Assembly: GCF_001949145.1 (NCBI RefSeq)
Contig: NW_019091383.1
Span: forward strand, 924,466 to 988,465
Direction of reading: 5' to 3'
DNA length: 64,000 bases
Source: Acanthaster planci
Taxonomy: Eukaryota; Echinodermata; Asteroidea; Valvatida; Acanthasteridae
The notes below the pieces were generated by a model. That model saw only the letters and a list, made by a program, of their open reading frames with translations. It did not search any database and was not told the origin of the DNA. Made by a program: the position numbers and the translations under genes. This document shows, piece by piece, positions 36,601-49,690 of this stretch. Within the stretch, counting starts at the first letter, position 1. Every line of letters begins with the position of its first letter.

Positions 36601-39600
36601 CTCTGACAGACGTCTGGGGTAATGCGCTTAACGAAAATGTTTCAAAGACATCAAAGCCACGATAACCCTGGACGGAGCGTGTATGCAATTAGTAGGAGAG
36701 TACAGTAGAAGTAGTAGGAGTAGATGGTGGTTTAGGGTGTGCATTCTAGCTTTCTTCAGTTTGGTACCAATCTTTATCTCGTTATTTTTGGCCGTTGGGT
36801 CATTATTCACCCTCGATTAAATGCCGTTACCACCTAAACAAAATTGTTTCTTGGTTTATTCTGGCTCTCATCTTCTGGAGAATTTTATGCCTAGTGTGGC
36901 CTTGTCTTTGTACCAAAAAAAAAAATAATAGCATCGCAAACGCTACACGCGGATGATAACTGGTATTAAAATGGGCTGGTGATGCAGAAGCGCCGAGTCA
37001 TCGTTTCAAAGACTTAAGAAAAGTAGGCTTCATTGATACGTTTTCCGAGGATTCAGTTCCTAGGTGGACAGTCTTTGAAACACATCTTCGGAGATGTGTG
37101 CTGACCAAAAGCATACCGTTCGAATGTCCATGCGCACTTGCAGATTGGACAATTAAATGCGCATCGGACGTATAGCCACCTGCTGACTTTCAAACAGACC
37201 AATAGACAAGCCTAACGATAGTGGAAGTTTGTCTGTAGTCAGTTTGGATTTATAGAATTTTTTGTAGTCTACAAATTGATCTTGTGCGATGCGCTAAAAT
37301 ACTGTGTTCAAGAGATTGATAAAAAATGATTACAACTACTTATGGTCTTTGCTTTAGGGCCTGCTAGCTAAATGAAGTTCACCAACAACCACAAACCAAT
37401 TAGACTTGATCTCTGTGTGTTACAAAATCCAAAGTACGAGGTCAGGAAATTCACTGTTCCCACAGCCTTTCCCCACGAACCGTACCTATAACGTTTGCAA
37501 AATTCATTTAACTCTTGTCACCTCTAGAGCAAATTCTTGAAGTGTCCACCAGGCGACTAGAATAAGTCCAATTCTTTTTTGTTTTAGTTTTGGAGAATTA
37601 AGGCGCTTTTCCATATACGCGTCAACACTTGCGCCATGCGTTGCGTATCCGTCAGAATAGCGATTCTGACGGCCGAACGCAAAGCACACGTGTGCTGTGT
37701 TAATGGGGTCGATTTTTGTGTCCGTGAAAGTGAAACACATGAACGCATCGTGTACGCAACCTACCAAAAAAACCTAAATATGGAATAGCGCCTTGATAAT
37801 TAATGTTAACATGTATTGCTGTAAATGGTAGAAATAATTATGGGGGCGACATAGCAAAAATACGCAGACCAACTTAATTACAAAATTATTTGAACAGTCC
37901 TTCAGTTTAATGGAAATTTAATGATGTACCCAAACAATTTTCCAAGAGTTTATTAGGCCTAATCTGGTTGGATGTCACAGTCGTGTTAGCTTCCTCATAC
38001 TTCAGATCAGTCTAAGAATAATTATGCAGTTCAGGCCAAACATCACTGTGAGGCGACAGAGAGAGTTCCGAAACGGACGTGTCGTATCGCCCTTGGCTCT
38101 TTATTCCGCAATGGTTTCTCAAGCCATACTACATCACAACGCTAAGTTCAAAGTCTGTTTTAATTAACAACCGCAAGGCATTATGAAATTTTGACACACT
38201 GCTGTGTTATGTTCGACATTTTCGTAACCTGCACCTGTACTTAACTCAGACGGCTTGCTCGCTGCACTTCTGTCCTCCAGAACTGATAAATTCTTTGCAG
38301 CAAACACTCGTAATTGTAGTCAGTATCTAGTGTCTGTCTTCGATTGTGTTGACTAACAGCAATTACAACCATTAGGCCTATGTCGTGTTGGAAACGTTGC
38401 TAGTCTTGATTCAAGTCGTGTATAATCACACGCACGTGAATTGTTTAGACTGTACCATGAAGAGGTTCAATGTTATTGTGGTGCAGGTTGTGGCGCCATG
38501 CATGCATTTATCGCGAGGTATTTATTTGTATATCAAAACCAATCAGATCGGTTACGTTAATTGACGCCTAAGGTATCGCCTCTCAGCAGTTGCCGCGGGG
38601 ATTGCTATAAGGACTTCAGGAGTCCTTTGGACTTCAATAAAACCTGAGTGTTAATGCTGAGGGAATATATGTGTTTATCGACCCGGGATGTGATTACTAA
38701 CACACCGCTGGCTTTAGAGCGGGAGCGTGTAGTCGTCAGAGGGAATCTTCTTTTTTTTTTCTTTTTAATGGCGGAATCTCGCACGGGGTCACTTTGCGCG
38801 TGGCTTTGAGCTAACCACTTAATCAGCTTGAGTATGTCCGATTCGTCTGATTAGCTTCAAGTGATACACATAAAAATGACAGCCCCGTGAATGCTGTCAC
38901 ACATGACGCGTCAGCAGGGAGAGTATAGACGGGAAGCATAAGGAATGGATGTATGGACGCAGTTACCCGTGGTAATCAAGACGGTGGGTGTACCCTTAAG
39001 GCGTCAGCCTTGTCGAGTAAGGGACACATTAGCATTAGCATGATTTGTGTCGTTATCGTGTAAAAGAGAGATGCGGACCCCCGAGTTCTGTTTCTGCCAT
39101 TGTGGCAACGGACCGTTCTCACATCTTCAGTAGCCATTGTGTGAGCTTGTTCGTGTTTATCTCTCTCCTTGTATACTATCCATTCATAATATATATTTAC
39201 ATGGCCTGTACGTTTCAGCGGCCATCAGCGTCCAAGTAAAATGCACTTCGAAAGTCAACTTATCTCGTGATGAGTTCCAGGTGATTCTACCAAGCGCATG
39301 TGATATTGGTTTTATGGACGAACAATCCCTGGCTGTCTCGATAAAACAAGAAGGGAACCGTGTATGTATTTTGAGCAGCATATTTGCTCTTTCAATCTCG
39401 ACAATCTTTAACCCTAGCAATCCTCAATCCCTCACCTGTTACAGGACTGAGGACTCTGGGGGTTAATTTTTCGTCCCCATGGCGCAGCCTGAGTGTTGCC
39501 GACGACATGTTCAGAAACGGTGAAGTTTCAAGAACAGTGGGCATTCAAGGACGGCCGGAGAGAAAAAAATCGACAATTCAGTGACAAGTAGAAGAGGCTA

Positions 39601-39920
39601 CCCGAACGCTTCACCACCCGCTCTACATCACGCAGATCCCCCTCACCCTGACAACACGAAATGAATTGAAGTATTGACTCTTGTGCTCAATAAAGTTATT
39701 AAATTGAAAACCCAACTGAAAGAAGGGTCCAACTCCAATAAAGCCTTTTTTTGAGTTCAAAGAAAAAAACTCAATATTTTCTGAAGGATTTGCAAAGGAA
39801 ATCAATTTTGGTTTTAAACTCTCCTGTTACAAAATAGTGGAGTTGGACCTTTCTTGTGAATATGCAGAAGCTACGGAAACTGAAGAAATGGTATCCGCTC
39901 CGAGCGCAACAAAAGAGTGC
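33670..39920. other. long gene-free spacer
   Basis: No exon or RNA gene is supported. Small structures noted: a direct repeat CTTCATTTGTGTAGT at 35063 and 35137; TAGGCCTA at 37954-37961 and 38373-38380; a hairpin AAGGACT-TCAGG-AGTCCTT at 38609-38627 followed by AATAAA near 38636; TGACAGC/GCTGTCA at 38878-38899; and the palindrome TGACGCGTCA at 38904-38913. None forms a recognisable gene. Confidence 0.4.
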
Positions 39921-39974
39921 GTGTGTTTTGTTTGTTTGTTTTTGTTGTTGTTGTTGTTTTTGTTGTTGTTGCTG
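39921..39974. repeat. GTTT/GTT microsatellite
   Basis: TGTTTTGTTTGTTTG leads into GTT trinucleotide repeats broken by T-runs. It explains the Leu/Phe-rich stretch in the open frame that crosses it. Confidence 0.85.
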
Positions 39975-42900
39975 AGTACGGGTGACGAAAAAATTTATTC
40001 CTCACTGTATGGTCTTTACAGACACGCAAAACACGTGCGAGAATCCGCTTGGAAAACTTTCACCCACCTGTCTTTCTTTTGCCGCTTGGGGGTGCACTTT
40101 AACTCGGGGCGGATCATCATGGGGCAACCTTACTGCATGGCGTCGTGTGGCCACCTTTCACAACACTATACCATTGGAGGTTGAAGTCTACAGACGATAG
40201 CGCTGAAAAAAGAACTCGTTATGGGACACAAATGTCATTTGATTTGAATCGTCAACGGCCCTTCACTAACAAGGATGTTCTTTCTTTCTTTCCTTTCGAT
40301 TGCCCAACTCGAGCGAAAATTATAACGTGCGTTGCTTTTTGCGGCCTTCAAGCAAATTGCATATTGACAAAGGCCGGAATATTCGCCATTATCAAATCCA
40401 ACTGGCGTTTTTTTTTCTCGGAGAGTGCTGACATGTTTACAAAAAAAACACGTTTTTTAATTTTCTATATATACAAAGCCCACGCCTGGCAGAAATATTT
40501 AATTACACATAGAATTTTACTGACAGAAGGCCGCGTTTCTTCAGAGGTTGCGTCCCTCGAATTGTTTAATATTAAATTTTTCTTGTTCTTTTTATACTGT
40601 TATAAACTGGAGCAGTTATTTCATGTTTTCGTGTATGTAATTTAAAAATAATGAAAAAATATATATAATTTCATTATTCCAGAATCCGGGCCCATTCAGT
40701 ACTATGTACTATGTATCACGTGGGGTGATTATTTACATGCAGTTAAAGACAATGAGTTATCGTATTTCAGATTATGAATAAATGTCTTCAACTTTTTCCA
40801 AATATTTATGTGTACGCTACTGTTTCTACATTACTTGTGGGAAAGGTTTCGGAGAGTTTAATAAATTAAAGCCAGTGGTAGTTAATGTGTAGGCAAATCA
40901 TAGAATCGGTGTGTTAGACCAGTGATCACACTATTTATTTAAAAAGCATTCTGGATGAAGAGGTTACTTTGGGGGTTCCAGATCAGTGTTTAGACTTATT
41001 GCTCCAACATTGCAACACATTAAGCTCTTACTTTGACACGGAAAGGCGACAAGGCCATGTCAATTGCCGATCGTCTGAGGTACAGAACCCCCAAACACTG
41101 ATGAAAACAAAATAACACTTTCGCTCTACACCCACGGTTCATAACTTCGACCCAATTAGATTAAAACATCAGTACCGGGCTTATTGATGTCCCTTGTGTC
41201 GACCTTTCTACTAGTTTAGACAAGTTGGTTTTAACCACTTTCCTTGTTCATGTACTTCACATACATGCCGACTATACGGCCCAAGTGTTTTACTCCACTC
41301 AATTGCAGCCTTTGTGCATGCTCCACATAACGTCATCTTTGTAGCTATAGTGTTCTCCAGCTGTATTCAATCAAAATATGCTTTGTAGTCTTTATTTAAA
41401 ATGCCCCGGTTTATTTTCCAGTTCTGGATGGGCACACTCACAACCTTCTTTTATTCAGGAAATTAATTTTTCACCTTCCGACTGGCTCCTGCAAAATGTC
41501 AATAACGATTTCCTCCGATTCTGACTTCCTGCCAGTTTGAGCAATCACGCAAGGTCGCGTCTGCAGGTCTGCCGCCTCTGTCCTTTGTAGGCGACCCCTT
41601 TCACCAGACGAAAACACGGTCAATTATTGAAATTGAATTCGTGGTATTCCTGCATCCCTTCAGGAATCCTTCTCGACTTGATGAAAAAAAAGAGGAAAAC
41701 ATCCGCTGACGATCTGTGCTCTTAAGTTGCGGAATAATCATCACGCATCAGAAAACCAAGGCCATGTAACCCCCTACACCGTCTCCATTAACGCGCCGTT
41801 TACTCAGCCCCTGCTCTACCATCTGCCCCTGCTATCTCGTGTCGTCTGTTGTGCCGAAGTCAAGAGCACTTGGCCTCTCTTATCAAAACAACATGACACA
41901 AACCGGATCCTGCAAATTTGGCGGGAAGCATACGAGGTTTTGGGAAGCACACTAGCAACGTGCAGCCATACCGTAACCAACTCAAGTAAATAACTGCTCC
42001 AGCAGGGAACCAGTGGTGTGCATTTACAGATAGGTTACCCTATGACGTAAAATCGCAGACAACCAGTTAAAACAAATCAAGGAAAAACATGCGTGCGTCA
42101 ACTGCATTCACAATGTCTCTCCCTAAACATTTCTCAAGCAGTCAACAACATTAACACATCACAGTATATCGCTACTGTGTCTTTTCTGCTTTAGGCGACG
42201 AATGACAGCGTTTACATTACCAAACCAGCCTTGAATTAGACAGACTCATTTTTATTTAAAGTGACTCGCAAGCCTTTCTTTTCATCGTGCCGATCGTTTC
42301 AGGAAAGGCATTATTTTCGTATAGTGTCATCTGCCTTCGAATGTGAATACGTTTGTGATATTGTTGGCAACATGATGTAATGAAGTTCCAAAGCTGAGAT
42401 TTGGTACAGGAAATTTGGATAATAAGCAAAGGCACGCGTCTGAAATGAAATTGGATAAGCTAGCCCATTCGTGATTGCCAACTTCCACAGATTTTGTTCG
42501 CTTCACCTCATTATCAAAAGCTGCACTGAATCATAAGGGTACTGATTATGTGCAAGATAACTCATTTGCATCTCTTGTCTCGCGTCATTCTTTTTCTCGA
42601 CAACTTGCATTGGACTGTATTTCCTTTCCTAACACTGACTTGTTTTGCTCTTTGACTTGTTCAAAAGTCTATCTGAAAGAGGTATCTTCGATGACACGGT
42701 ATTATAATACGCCAACGGACAAATGGTAAAGCGCGTTAGCTCCAAGTGCGTATACCGAGCGACTGAAATATTCCCTTTCTTTTATACCAAATTTCCCATT
42801 CTTTCTTTCCATCCCGCAAAAATACTGTTACATGATTGGACTACCTTCCTTTCATCCCACGCCCATCTTAAATTCTTCTGGCACTCTGTAATCGCTTTTT

Positions 42901-45900
42901 TTTGGTCAAGGTTACTCGTCTTGCATTTTACTCCCTAATCTGATTAACTACATTGAGATGCATGGTTTGCCTGCAGGGCTGTCCCATTCGCAATTACACT
43001 TGGCAATGGGACAAGTTTGCCTTCTGCCGCAGTAAAACAAACGCGCGGCGGCCGTGTCTGCTAAAGCGTTTGACCTTATTAGTCTACGCCTCCTTGCTGT
43101 CGGTTGGTTTTGGGCGCGAAATTGTATAACCTGGTCTGATTTAGCATAACGGACAAGCGACGGGCGCTGACCGTTTCCTTGCCCGCTAGTCTGGTCATTG
43201 CAGCGGTGGTATGTGATTAAACCACATTGGATTAATAATCATGAAATCATTCCATCCCACACGTAAATTGAGCGCCCACTGCTATAGTTTGATGTGCCGC
43301 CTCCCTGCGTGGTAAATGACCTCGGGGTTTATACATGTTTTGCAAAGTTCAGCAAATTAAACCGACGTTCTTTTGCCTAGGGAAGCATCTTATCACTTGA
43401 CCTCCTGACCTGGAACTCGCCGGCCGATAGACTTCAGGTTCATAATATCAGAACCGCATATGAACTCTGCATGCATCGATCAAGTGGTTCATGCTTTCTC
43501 ACGAAGACCTTAACTTTTTTATAATGTCTCATCAGGTGCACCCGAAGGACGGCCAACGTATTGATATGTACGCACGCTTTTTAGAATGCACCTCGACAGT
43601 CCTATCAATCGCATTCGTGTCGAAGATCCATTCCATGATGAATTTGTATATCTACTCACTGACATTGGGTACGGGTCCCTGTGGATCGATGTAACTATAT
43701 TGAATTACAGTGTGGCTTCGACTCCGTAGCGAAAGACAAAAAAAAAATAATGTCGTGATTTCTACTCAAATTTTCCCAAACTAGTAGTGTGGTACAATGC
43801 GAAAGTGTGCCCTACATTAAAATTCCAAGGAATAAAATCCCTCAGGAAAACTTGTTAATAATTATTTGACTTGAATAAAACCACTAGAGACAGTGGAGAA
43901 GCGGGCTCTCTGATGCACATCCAAATGAAACCAAGATGTATATTGAATCTTAAGTTTCCCCAATACATGACCACTGTCAAACAGAGCTTTTATGACATAA
44001 TTGGGTATCTGCACACCTTTGGAAGTTTTATTAAACCCATGTGCCATTTGCTCCGGGCAGCCGCGTAATGTCGGATGCGCTAACAGGTTTGTATATTATA
44101 TCCACGTATTACTTTTCTTGCTGCTGTGTTAATTTGCGTCCAGTTTACTCGAAAACATGGTGACAATTTGCCAGTAGGTTTCAAATGGCTGTTAGAGAAT
44201 CGAACGCATTTCTTGTCGACAAATTAATAAGGTACAGAAGGAGCCGACGTGAGCGCCATCTGTCACGGATGAAACGACTGAGACGCGAGGTAAATACGAC
44301 ACCGTGCCGGCGCCCAGGCGATGTGCAATCTCGCCGCACCGACCTACCGACCGGAAACATTTGGAGTGTTCTCCCAATATGCACTCGGGTGTCATAGTGA
44401 TTAAAGACAAGGTAGCACGGGTGAAGTGTTTTTCTGTCCCTCTGGCCGCGGCTACAGGACGCTCTGTGGTATACTGCCTGAGAGATTCACCGGGGCACCG
44501 TGGTTTCATCAAGCCGGTAGGCTTTCCGTCTCTACTCAGGAAACGCTTGGCTTGGCTTGGAGGAGGCCTTTTTTCTCACAAGAGTTGAACAGTTGCCGCA
44601 TCGGTTGAGTAGAGCGGGTTGCCACCATGTGAACTCAGATAGCACGTTCTTTAACAAGAACTTGCTATTAACTAAGGGGTATGCGGCGTACAGCACACTT
44701 TTAACGACATGAAGGTCATTATCTGCAAAAGAAAATTTATTTCTGAGTTCACTTAACAAGTACAAGGTATAGAAAATGGTCAGTTATTAAATGATAGAAG
44801 TTCATTTGGGTAGAACATACGGCTATCGTCGTATGCCCGCCCGACGCAAGCAAGGTGGGTAGTTTTTCCCGGGTTCTTTGGGGGCAGTGTGGAACATATC
44901 ATTGTTTAGAGAAGCATTTGAAAGTCCCCTTGGAACTGAATAATTATGGTCCACTGCCTGAGGGGGTGGCTTGGAGGATTTGATTGATCTCGCGGAACGC
45001 TCACTGCAGTTTTGCCGGAAAACGCGTTTGTTGTTCGTAATGTTGCTCACTGCAAATCAAACTTGTGTTGGTACAGCTTGAGGGTCGAGACTTGCCCTTT
45101 TGTGCGCCTTCACGTCCAACGAACCACTGACATTCTAGCATCCATGTGCAAGTGAGAACTGTGAATAATCCCGCGGGCTTTGCATGAGCGCCCACCTCTC
45201 ATCAGCCCGCATGAGTGTTTTGCCATTCGCTGCATGTTGGACTTTCTCCAAAACACATTTGCTGCAAGGAGGGTGGAGAAGGCGGTGTCGAAATGTCGCA
45301 GGCCAGCAGGGGAAAAGTGCTTTGCCGTGCCACTGTTCAACACCCAAGACTGAAAATTCAGCTGGTATTTACTGGTGATAAGAATTTTAGCCGATAGGAA
45401 ATTGTGGGGGCGGTGACAGCGATAATGCATTTTGGTTAACTTTATTGCGTACATAGGAACACTGTAAGAAAAAGGAACACTGCATCTCTAGGCTAATTTT
45501 AGACCGAGTTGTCATTAACTGGCGCCATGAATTTCAGTAAGTTTTAGACTAAGAATTGCTCTCTAATAGCGTAATGTGTTAGGAGTATTTGGTACTGAGT
45601 ATTTGGACACTAGTTGTCTTGATTACAAGACCGTTGCGCTGCAGTTACTGTCCCGGGCTGGTGATTCGAATTGATAAATTCCATGGTTGAGAAATGTGCG
45701 CGACGTCCGATGCTACTTGAACGCCCGTACCCCTGGACCGCACTTCCCATTACACACCGCTCCTTGTGTCCCTGCACGCGAGCTGACCTCAACAAACGAC
45801 GAGACTTTACGGAGACGCGAAGCGGTGCACTTTTCTAATAGCCGTAACTTGTGCAACGCCGCGATATTTTAAGACATGCACGGCTGGTGAAGGATTAGCC

Positions 45901-47038
45901 GCAACACGGCATTTTCACGCTGAAAATCCCCCCCAAATTGGTGATTATAATAGAAAAACGTCCGTAAGTACGGGAGTTTTATATTCTGCGCGGGGTACCA
46001 AGACGCTGATTGAAGAGATGATGGTACATGGGCTGATAGATGAGATTTAGAGGCTCGAGTATCTGTCTGTTATTTATGACAGACTCCAGATGATGTGGGT
46101 TATTTCTGACCATTCCAGTCATTTTCCAAAAGACCAAATCTTTGTCCTTCATCAAAGACCTCGCTGGGGCCTCCTGTCCCGTTACAACTTAAAGAGTGCC
46201 ATGTATGTAATTCAATACAGGCAAGTCAAGCGGAGCCAATTGCAATCAACGGAGACCTTAAAGGAGATATTGTGGTTGGTCCTCGACATCCATGCTTTTG
46301 TGTACTCCCCATTAGACAGAAACTGATGTTTATGAATAAACGCGTCACTAATTGTCATTTTAATGATACTGACTGAGACGGTCTTCTATAAAGAGTACAA
46401 GCCCGAAGTATCTACGGTAAAATTTGCTGGAAAGGAAATTACATCAATGAAAAAATGCGGCCAACTTTAAGTCGAGGTTTCTGAGAGCAGCTGAAGTAAT
46501 TTTTCTAAGTGACTCATGGTCGTGTTAGTGTGATGCGTCTCCTTGGAAGTTTCGATTCTCCAGGACCGCGTACATGGCGCCAATGTTGTTTTCTCCCAGA
46601 TAGGTCACGTGTTATCCAATTCAAAACAGAACAAAACCTCTAAAGCATTCTTGGTAAAATTGCACACGTCAGATTAGCTTTCGGTCGAGAATTTTGCCAT
46701 GCCCAGTTTTTAAAAATTTACAAGTATAGGGTAGTTGTAAATGTGTAAACTATTCTGACTTCCTCATAGCCTTTTTCTCTCGCAAAGGGACACTGAGGGA
46801 GATTGATACTGGGCAACAATAATTATGCTAAGATCTTGGAAAAAAGAGCCGAACGCTTTAGAAGAAATTCTTCCATAGTGTGAGAACTTTCCTCTTGTTC
46901 AAATACCCGTAAATTAATCATTGAAATTCCTGGGCATTATTATGCATGTTTACCCATTAATTATGTCCGAGATGTACGTATATTCTTTCTCTGTTCAGTC
47001 GAAGTTGTTTTTGTAGAGTTCTAGATTTTTGTGTATCT
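39975..47038. other. long gene-free spacer
   Basis: No gene is supported. The T-tract plus CTCGGAGAGTGC element seen at 23168 recurs at 40409-40428. An interval at 43110-43260 has an E2F-like GGGCGCGAAA and homeodomain-type GGATTAATAATCATG. The interval 46328-46375 has the palindromic GTTTATGAATAAAC and TAATTGTCATTTTAATGA. These may be regulatory but that is inference. Confidence 0.4.
40409..40428. repeat. shared T-tract plus CTCGGAGAGTGC element, copy 2
   Basis: The 20 bases are identical to 23168-23187 and are preceded here by one extra T. Flanks differ. See copy 1. Confidence 0.5.
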
Positions 47039-47592
47039 CGTGAACGTTTTTGCGGAGAGCCACACATGTCGAAATTTTAGCTTTTTTCGATTTCGATTAC
47101 ATTCATGTTGTTAGAGGCCGAAATCTCGACAAATGCATTTGCGTTTTCATGAAGAGACACAAATCTGACCGCCTCTCGTACATCAACAAAACCTATTGAC
47201 GTAAAAGTCAAATTTTTGTTTTCACGAAGAGCCACACATCTTTGTTACATTTACAGTGGTGCGCGCGTGAAAACGTGTGCCCCAGCCCTCCTTATGGAAA
47301 AACACCTCACACAGAAGGGCCAAAACGTAGGAAAACCTAGATCTATGCTTTCACGAACGGACAAGCGTCTTTACTGATTGATTTCGGCATTTAACCACTC
47401 TGTTCATTTAATGACTTGGTTCAGGCAAAAATTTATCTCTCAAAGAATCATTTTAAGGTTTTTTTACTGCATAAAATTGTTCTTTATTGGTGTTTTCCAG
47501 TTTTGACGTAGAAGCTTCTCGGGCGATTTCTCAAAAACCAGTTTTTCTTCCCAATCTCCATGTGTGGCTCTTCGTGAAAACGGTGACGGTCT
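47039..47592. repeat. cluster of GAAGAGCCACACAT motifs with inverted ends
   Basis: The motif GTTTTCACGAAGAGCCACAC occurs at 47218-47237. It has diverged direct copies at 47046-47068 (ending AGAGCCACACATG) and 47143-47165. Bases 47560-47581 are an exact 22-nt reverse complement of 47218-47239. The outer copies thus form inverted ends about 550 bp apart, with two extra copies inside. A non-autonomous transposon with subterminal repeats is the likeliest explanation. Confidence 0.65.
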
Positions 47593-49426
47593 GAGGTCAT
47601 TGGCTGTCACCTTTGACTGAGGATCATAATGCCAAGAACTTGTTTATATGTTGTTAGTAAGGCGTCCCACAGGAATCTCTAGGATGATTTAACAATACGT
47701 TGTTCAGATTTCTTTATGATCTTCCCCAGACTTATCTCGACAGTAACTCTAAATAGATGGTTACAAATGCTTGCTCTAAACTGCGCAGAAATGAAAGTGT
47801 ATGACAAATACGTAATATCATGCGTCCACTGAATTTACACAGCAGAGACTAAACACCTATGCTGAAAACGTGAAAATACTGTTTATTGAACAATGTGAAT
47901 ACCGATGTGTAGTCTCTATAATAAGTCCTATTTGTTGAATATAATAGAGAAGCTAAAAAGACCTCAAAGGAGCTGTCAAAAAACTGTCTTGTGTACAGAA
48001 TACACCTGTAACGCAATATTGTGTAATTTCCAATTTCCTTAAATAACAGGTGCCTGGAGAAACACTAAACGCATGCATATCACTGCCGTTTCACGCGGGC
48101 TCGGAAATTCTATCTCAGATCAAAACTATAAACCTCCGAGAATTTCACAAGGAAGATTGCCACCTGATACAGGAGGCGACTCCATTGTGGACATGCACTT
48201 TCACATCATGTAGGCGGACTACACTACTGTTCAGCGCGTATACTGTCAGATGCCGGGTTCAGTGAGAGGTTAAGGGCTAATATAGTCCTCAACTCTCACA
48301 GACTTGGAAGCAGATAAACAGTGAAGCATCGATCGAGGCCCACGAAGTGTTCCGGAAGCTAGTGTTTTAACACGATATGGCTCCTCTCTATTTAGCGTTT
48401 CGTCAGCCGTGGTTTATTACCCTCGGTCGTTAAAGCTGGACGGTCGACTTAACCCCACGAACAATCATGGCAATACATTCCGGGTGTAATGGTAATTTGG
48501 ACGGGGAGTTCCCGTTCGTCGCACGGCCCATCCCGGGCTACCATTGATTAACGTGAACATGACAGTATTTTGAGCGGCCTAGCATTCCAGCCAGTGGCAG
48601 GCTGTTGATCATAAACGGAACGGAGGTTGTTGATTGGTAGAAAGCTCCTACTTCAGGCCACGTATGAAACGGACATTGTTGGTAGCTGCTGCTGTCTACC
48701 CGTGGCGAATTACTGGTATCGAAATTGAAGGCATCGACACGAGATCCGTATTTTGATATTGCTTTGAATTGCATTGAATAAATTAATAAATCAATTGCAA
48801 AACTCCCCTGAATAAAAGTGAAGTATGCAGAGCGAATGTTTTTCCCAGAGATGAATACACATATATTTATTACACAGTGTAGCAAGCATACACGAAATAG
48901 TTGTTGGATACAGAATCGAAAGCCCGGAGTGAATTTCAAAAGCTCTGGAGCCATTTCTGAAAACAACCTACAGGACAGTTCTTCTCAGGGATCTGGGTCT
49001 ATATTTCCGATTGTCTTGTTGAATTAACTTACAATATCGCTTGCATATATGCAATTACATATGCAATTACATTCCCCTGTCCACTCTGATACGGCGTTTG
49101 TAGTTCTCTTTTTTCTGTCTGCCTTGTCGAGGACTAAAATTTTACACCCTCGCGTCTGCCGCTTAGGGCTTGGGTTTCAACCATTTAACTTCGGCTCAAA
49201 TTAATGTTACAACGCCAATTCCCAAATCTGCTGAAATTTCCCATGTAGCAGCCAGAGTGACGAGCCGAATTGGAGCATGTATCGTCTGAAGTTTTTTTGT
49301 TTTGTTTTGTTTTTTGTTTTTTGCTCTTATAGAAGTGGGCTTTGGGTAAATGCCGCCTTGAATAATGCCGAATGTTCAGCCAATTCTTCATGACGATGAA
49401 CGATGTAAGCATATACATCCTAGACA
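47593..49426. other. spacer without recognised content
   Basis: No exon or RNA gene is supported. The minus-strand open frame at 48538-48966 (142 codons) has no recognisable motif. Confidence 0.4.
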
Positions 49427-49690
49427 TGGGCGTAGCCAGGATAATTTGCAGGGGATGCAAACCACCTCTTTCCCGGTGGCACATGGGAATCTCGTGGGGG
49501 GGGGACAAAGCACTCGTCAGCTACGAATTTATGAAGCATTAACAGTGCAGTGCACTGAAAGGAGTCAATGTTACTGTCTTTCTCTATTTCTTTACTTTCC
49601 CATTCCCCCCTTCCCGTTTTCACTTTCCCCCGTGGGTCAAGTGCCCCGTCCCCCTCGCAACGGCCACGATCCTGGGTTCAATTTCATGAC
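49427..49690. mobile_element. probable non-autonomous element with GGCGTAGCCAGGAT end
   Basis: The left end reads GGGCGTAGCCAGGATAATTT then GCAGGGG. About 250 bp on, the right end read in reverse has ACCCAGGATCGTGG then GCGAGGGGG, giving imperfect inverted termini. A 9-base poly-G run at 49496-49504 and a C/T-rich half lie inside. Elements starting GGCGTAGCCAGGAT followed by a G-run are, from memory, common in marine invertebrate genomes; I cannot name the superfamily. Confidence 0.5.

Noticed and set aside
49668-49690. GGGTTCAATTTC as a possible tRNA B box
   Set aside because: No matching A box or cloverleaf stems could be formed around it.
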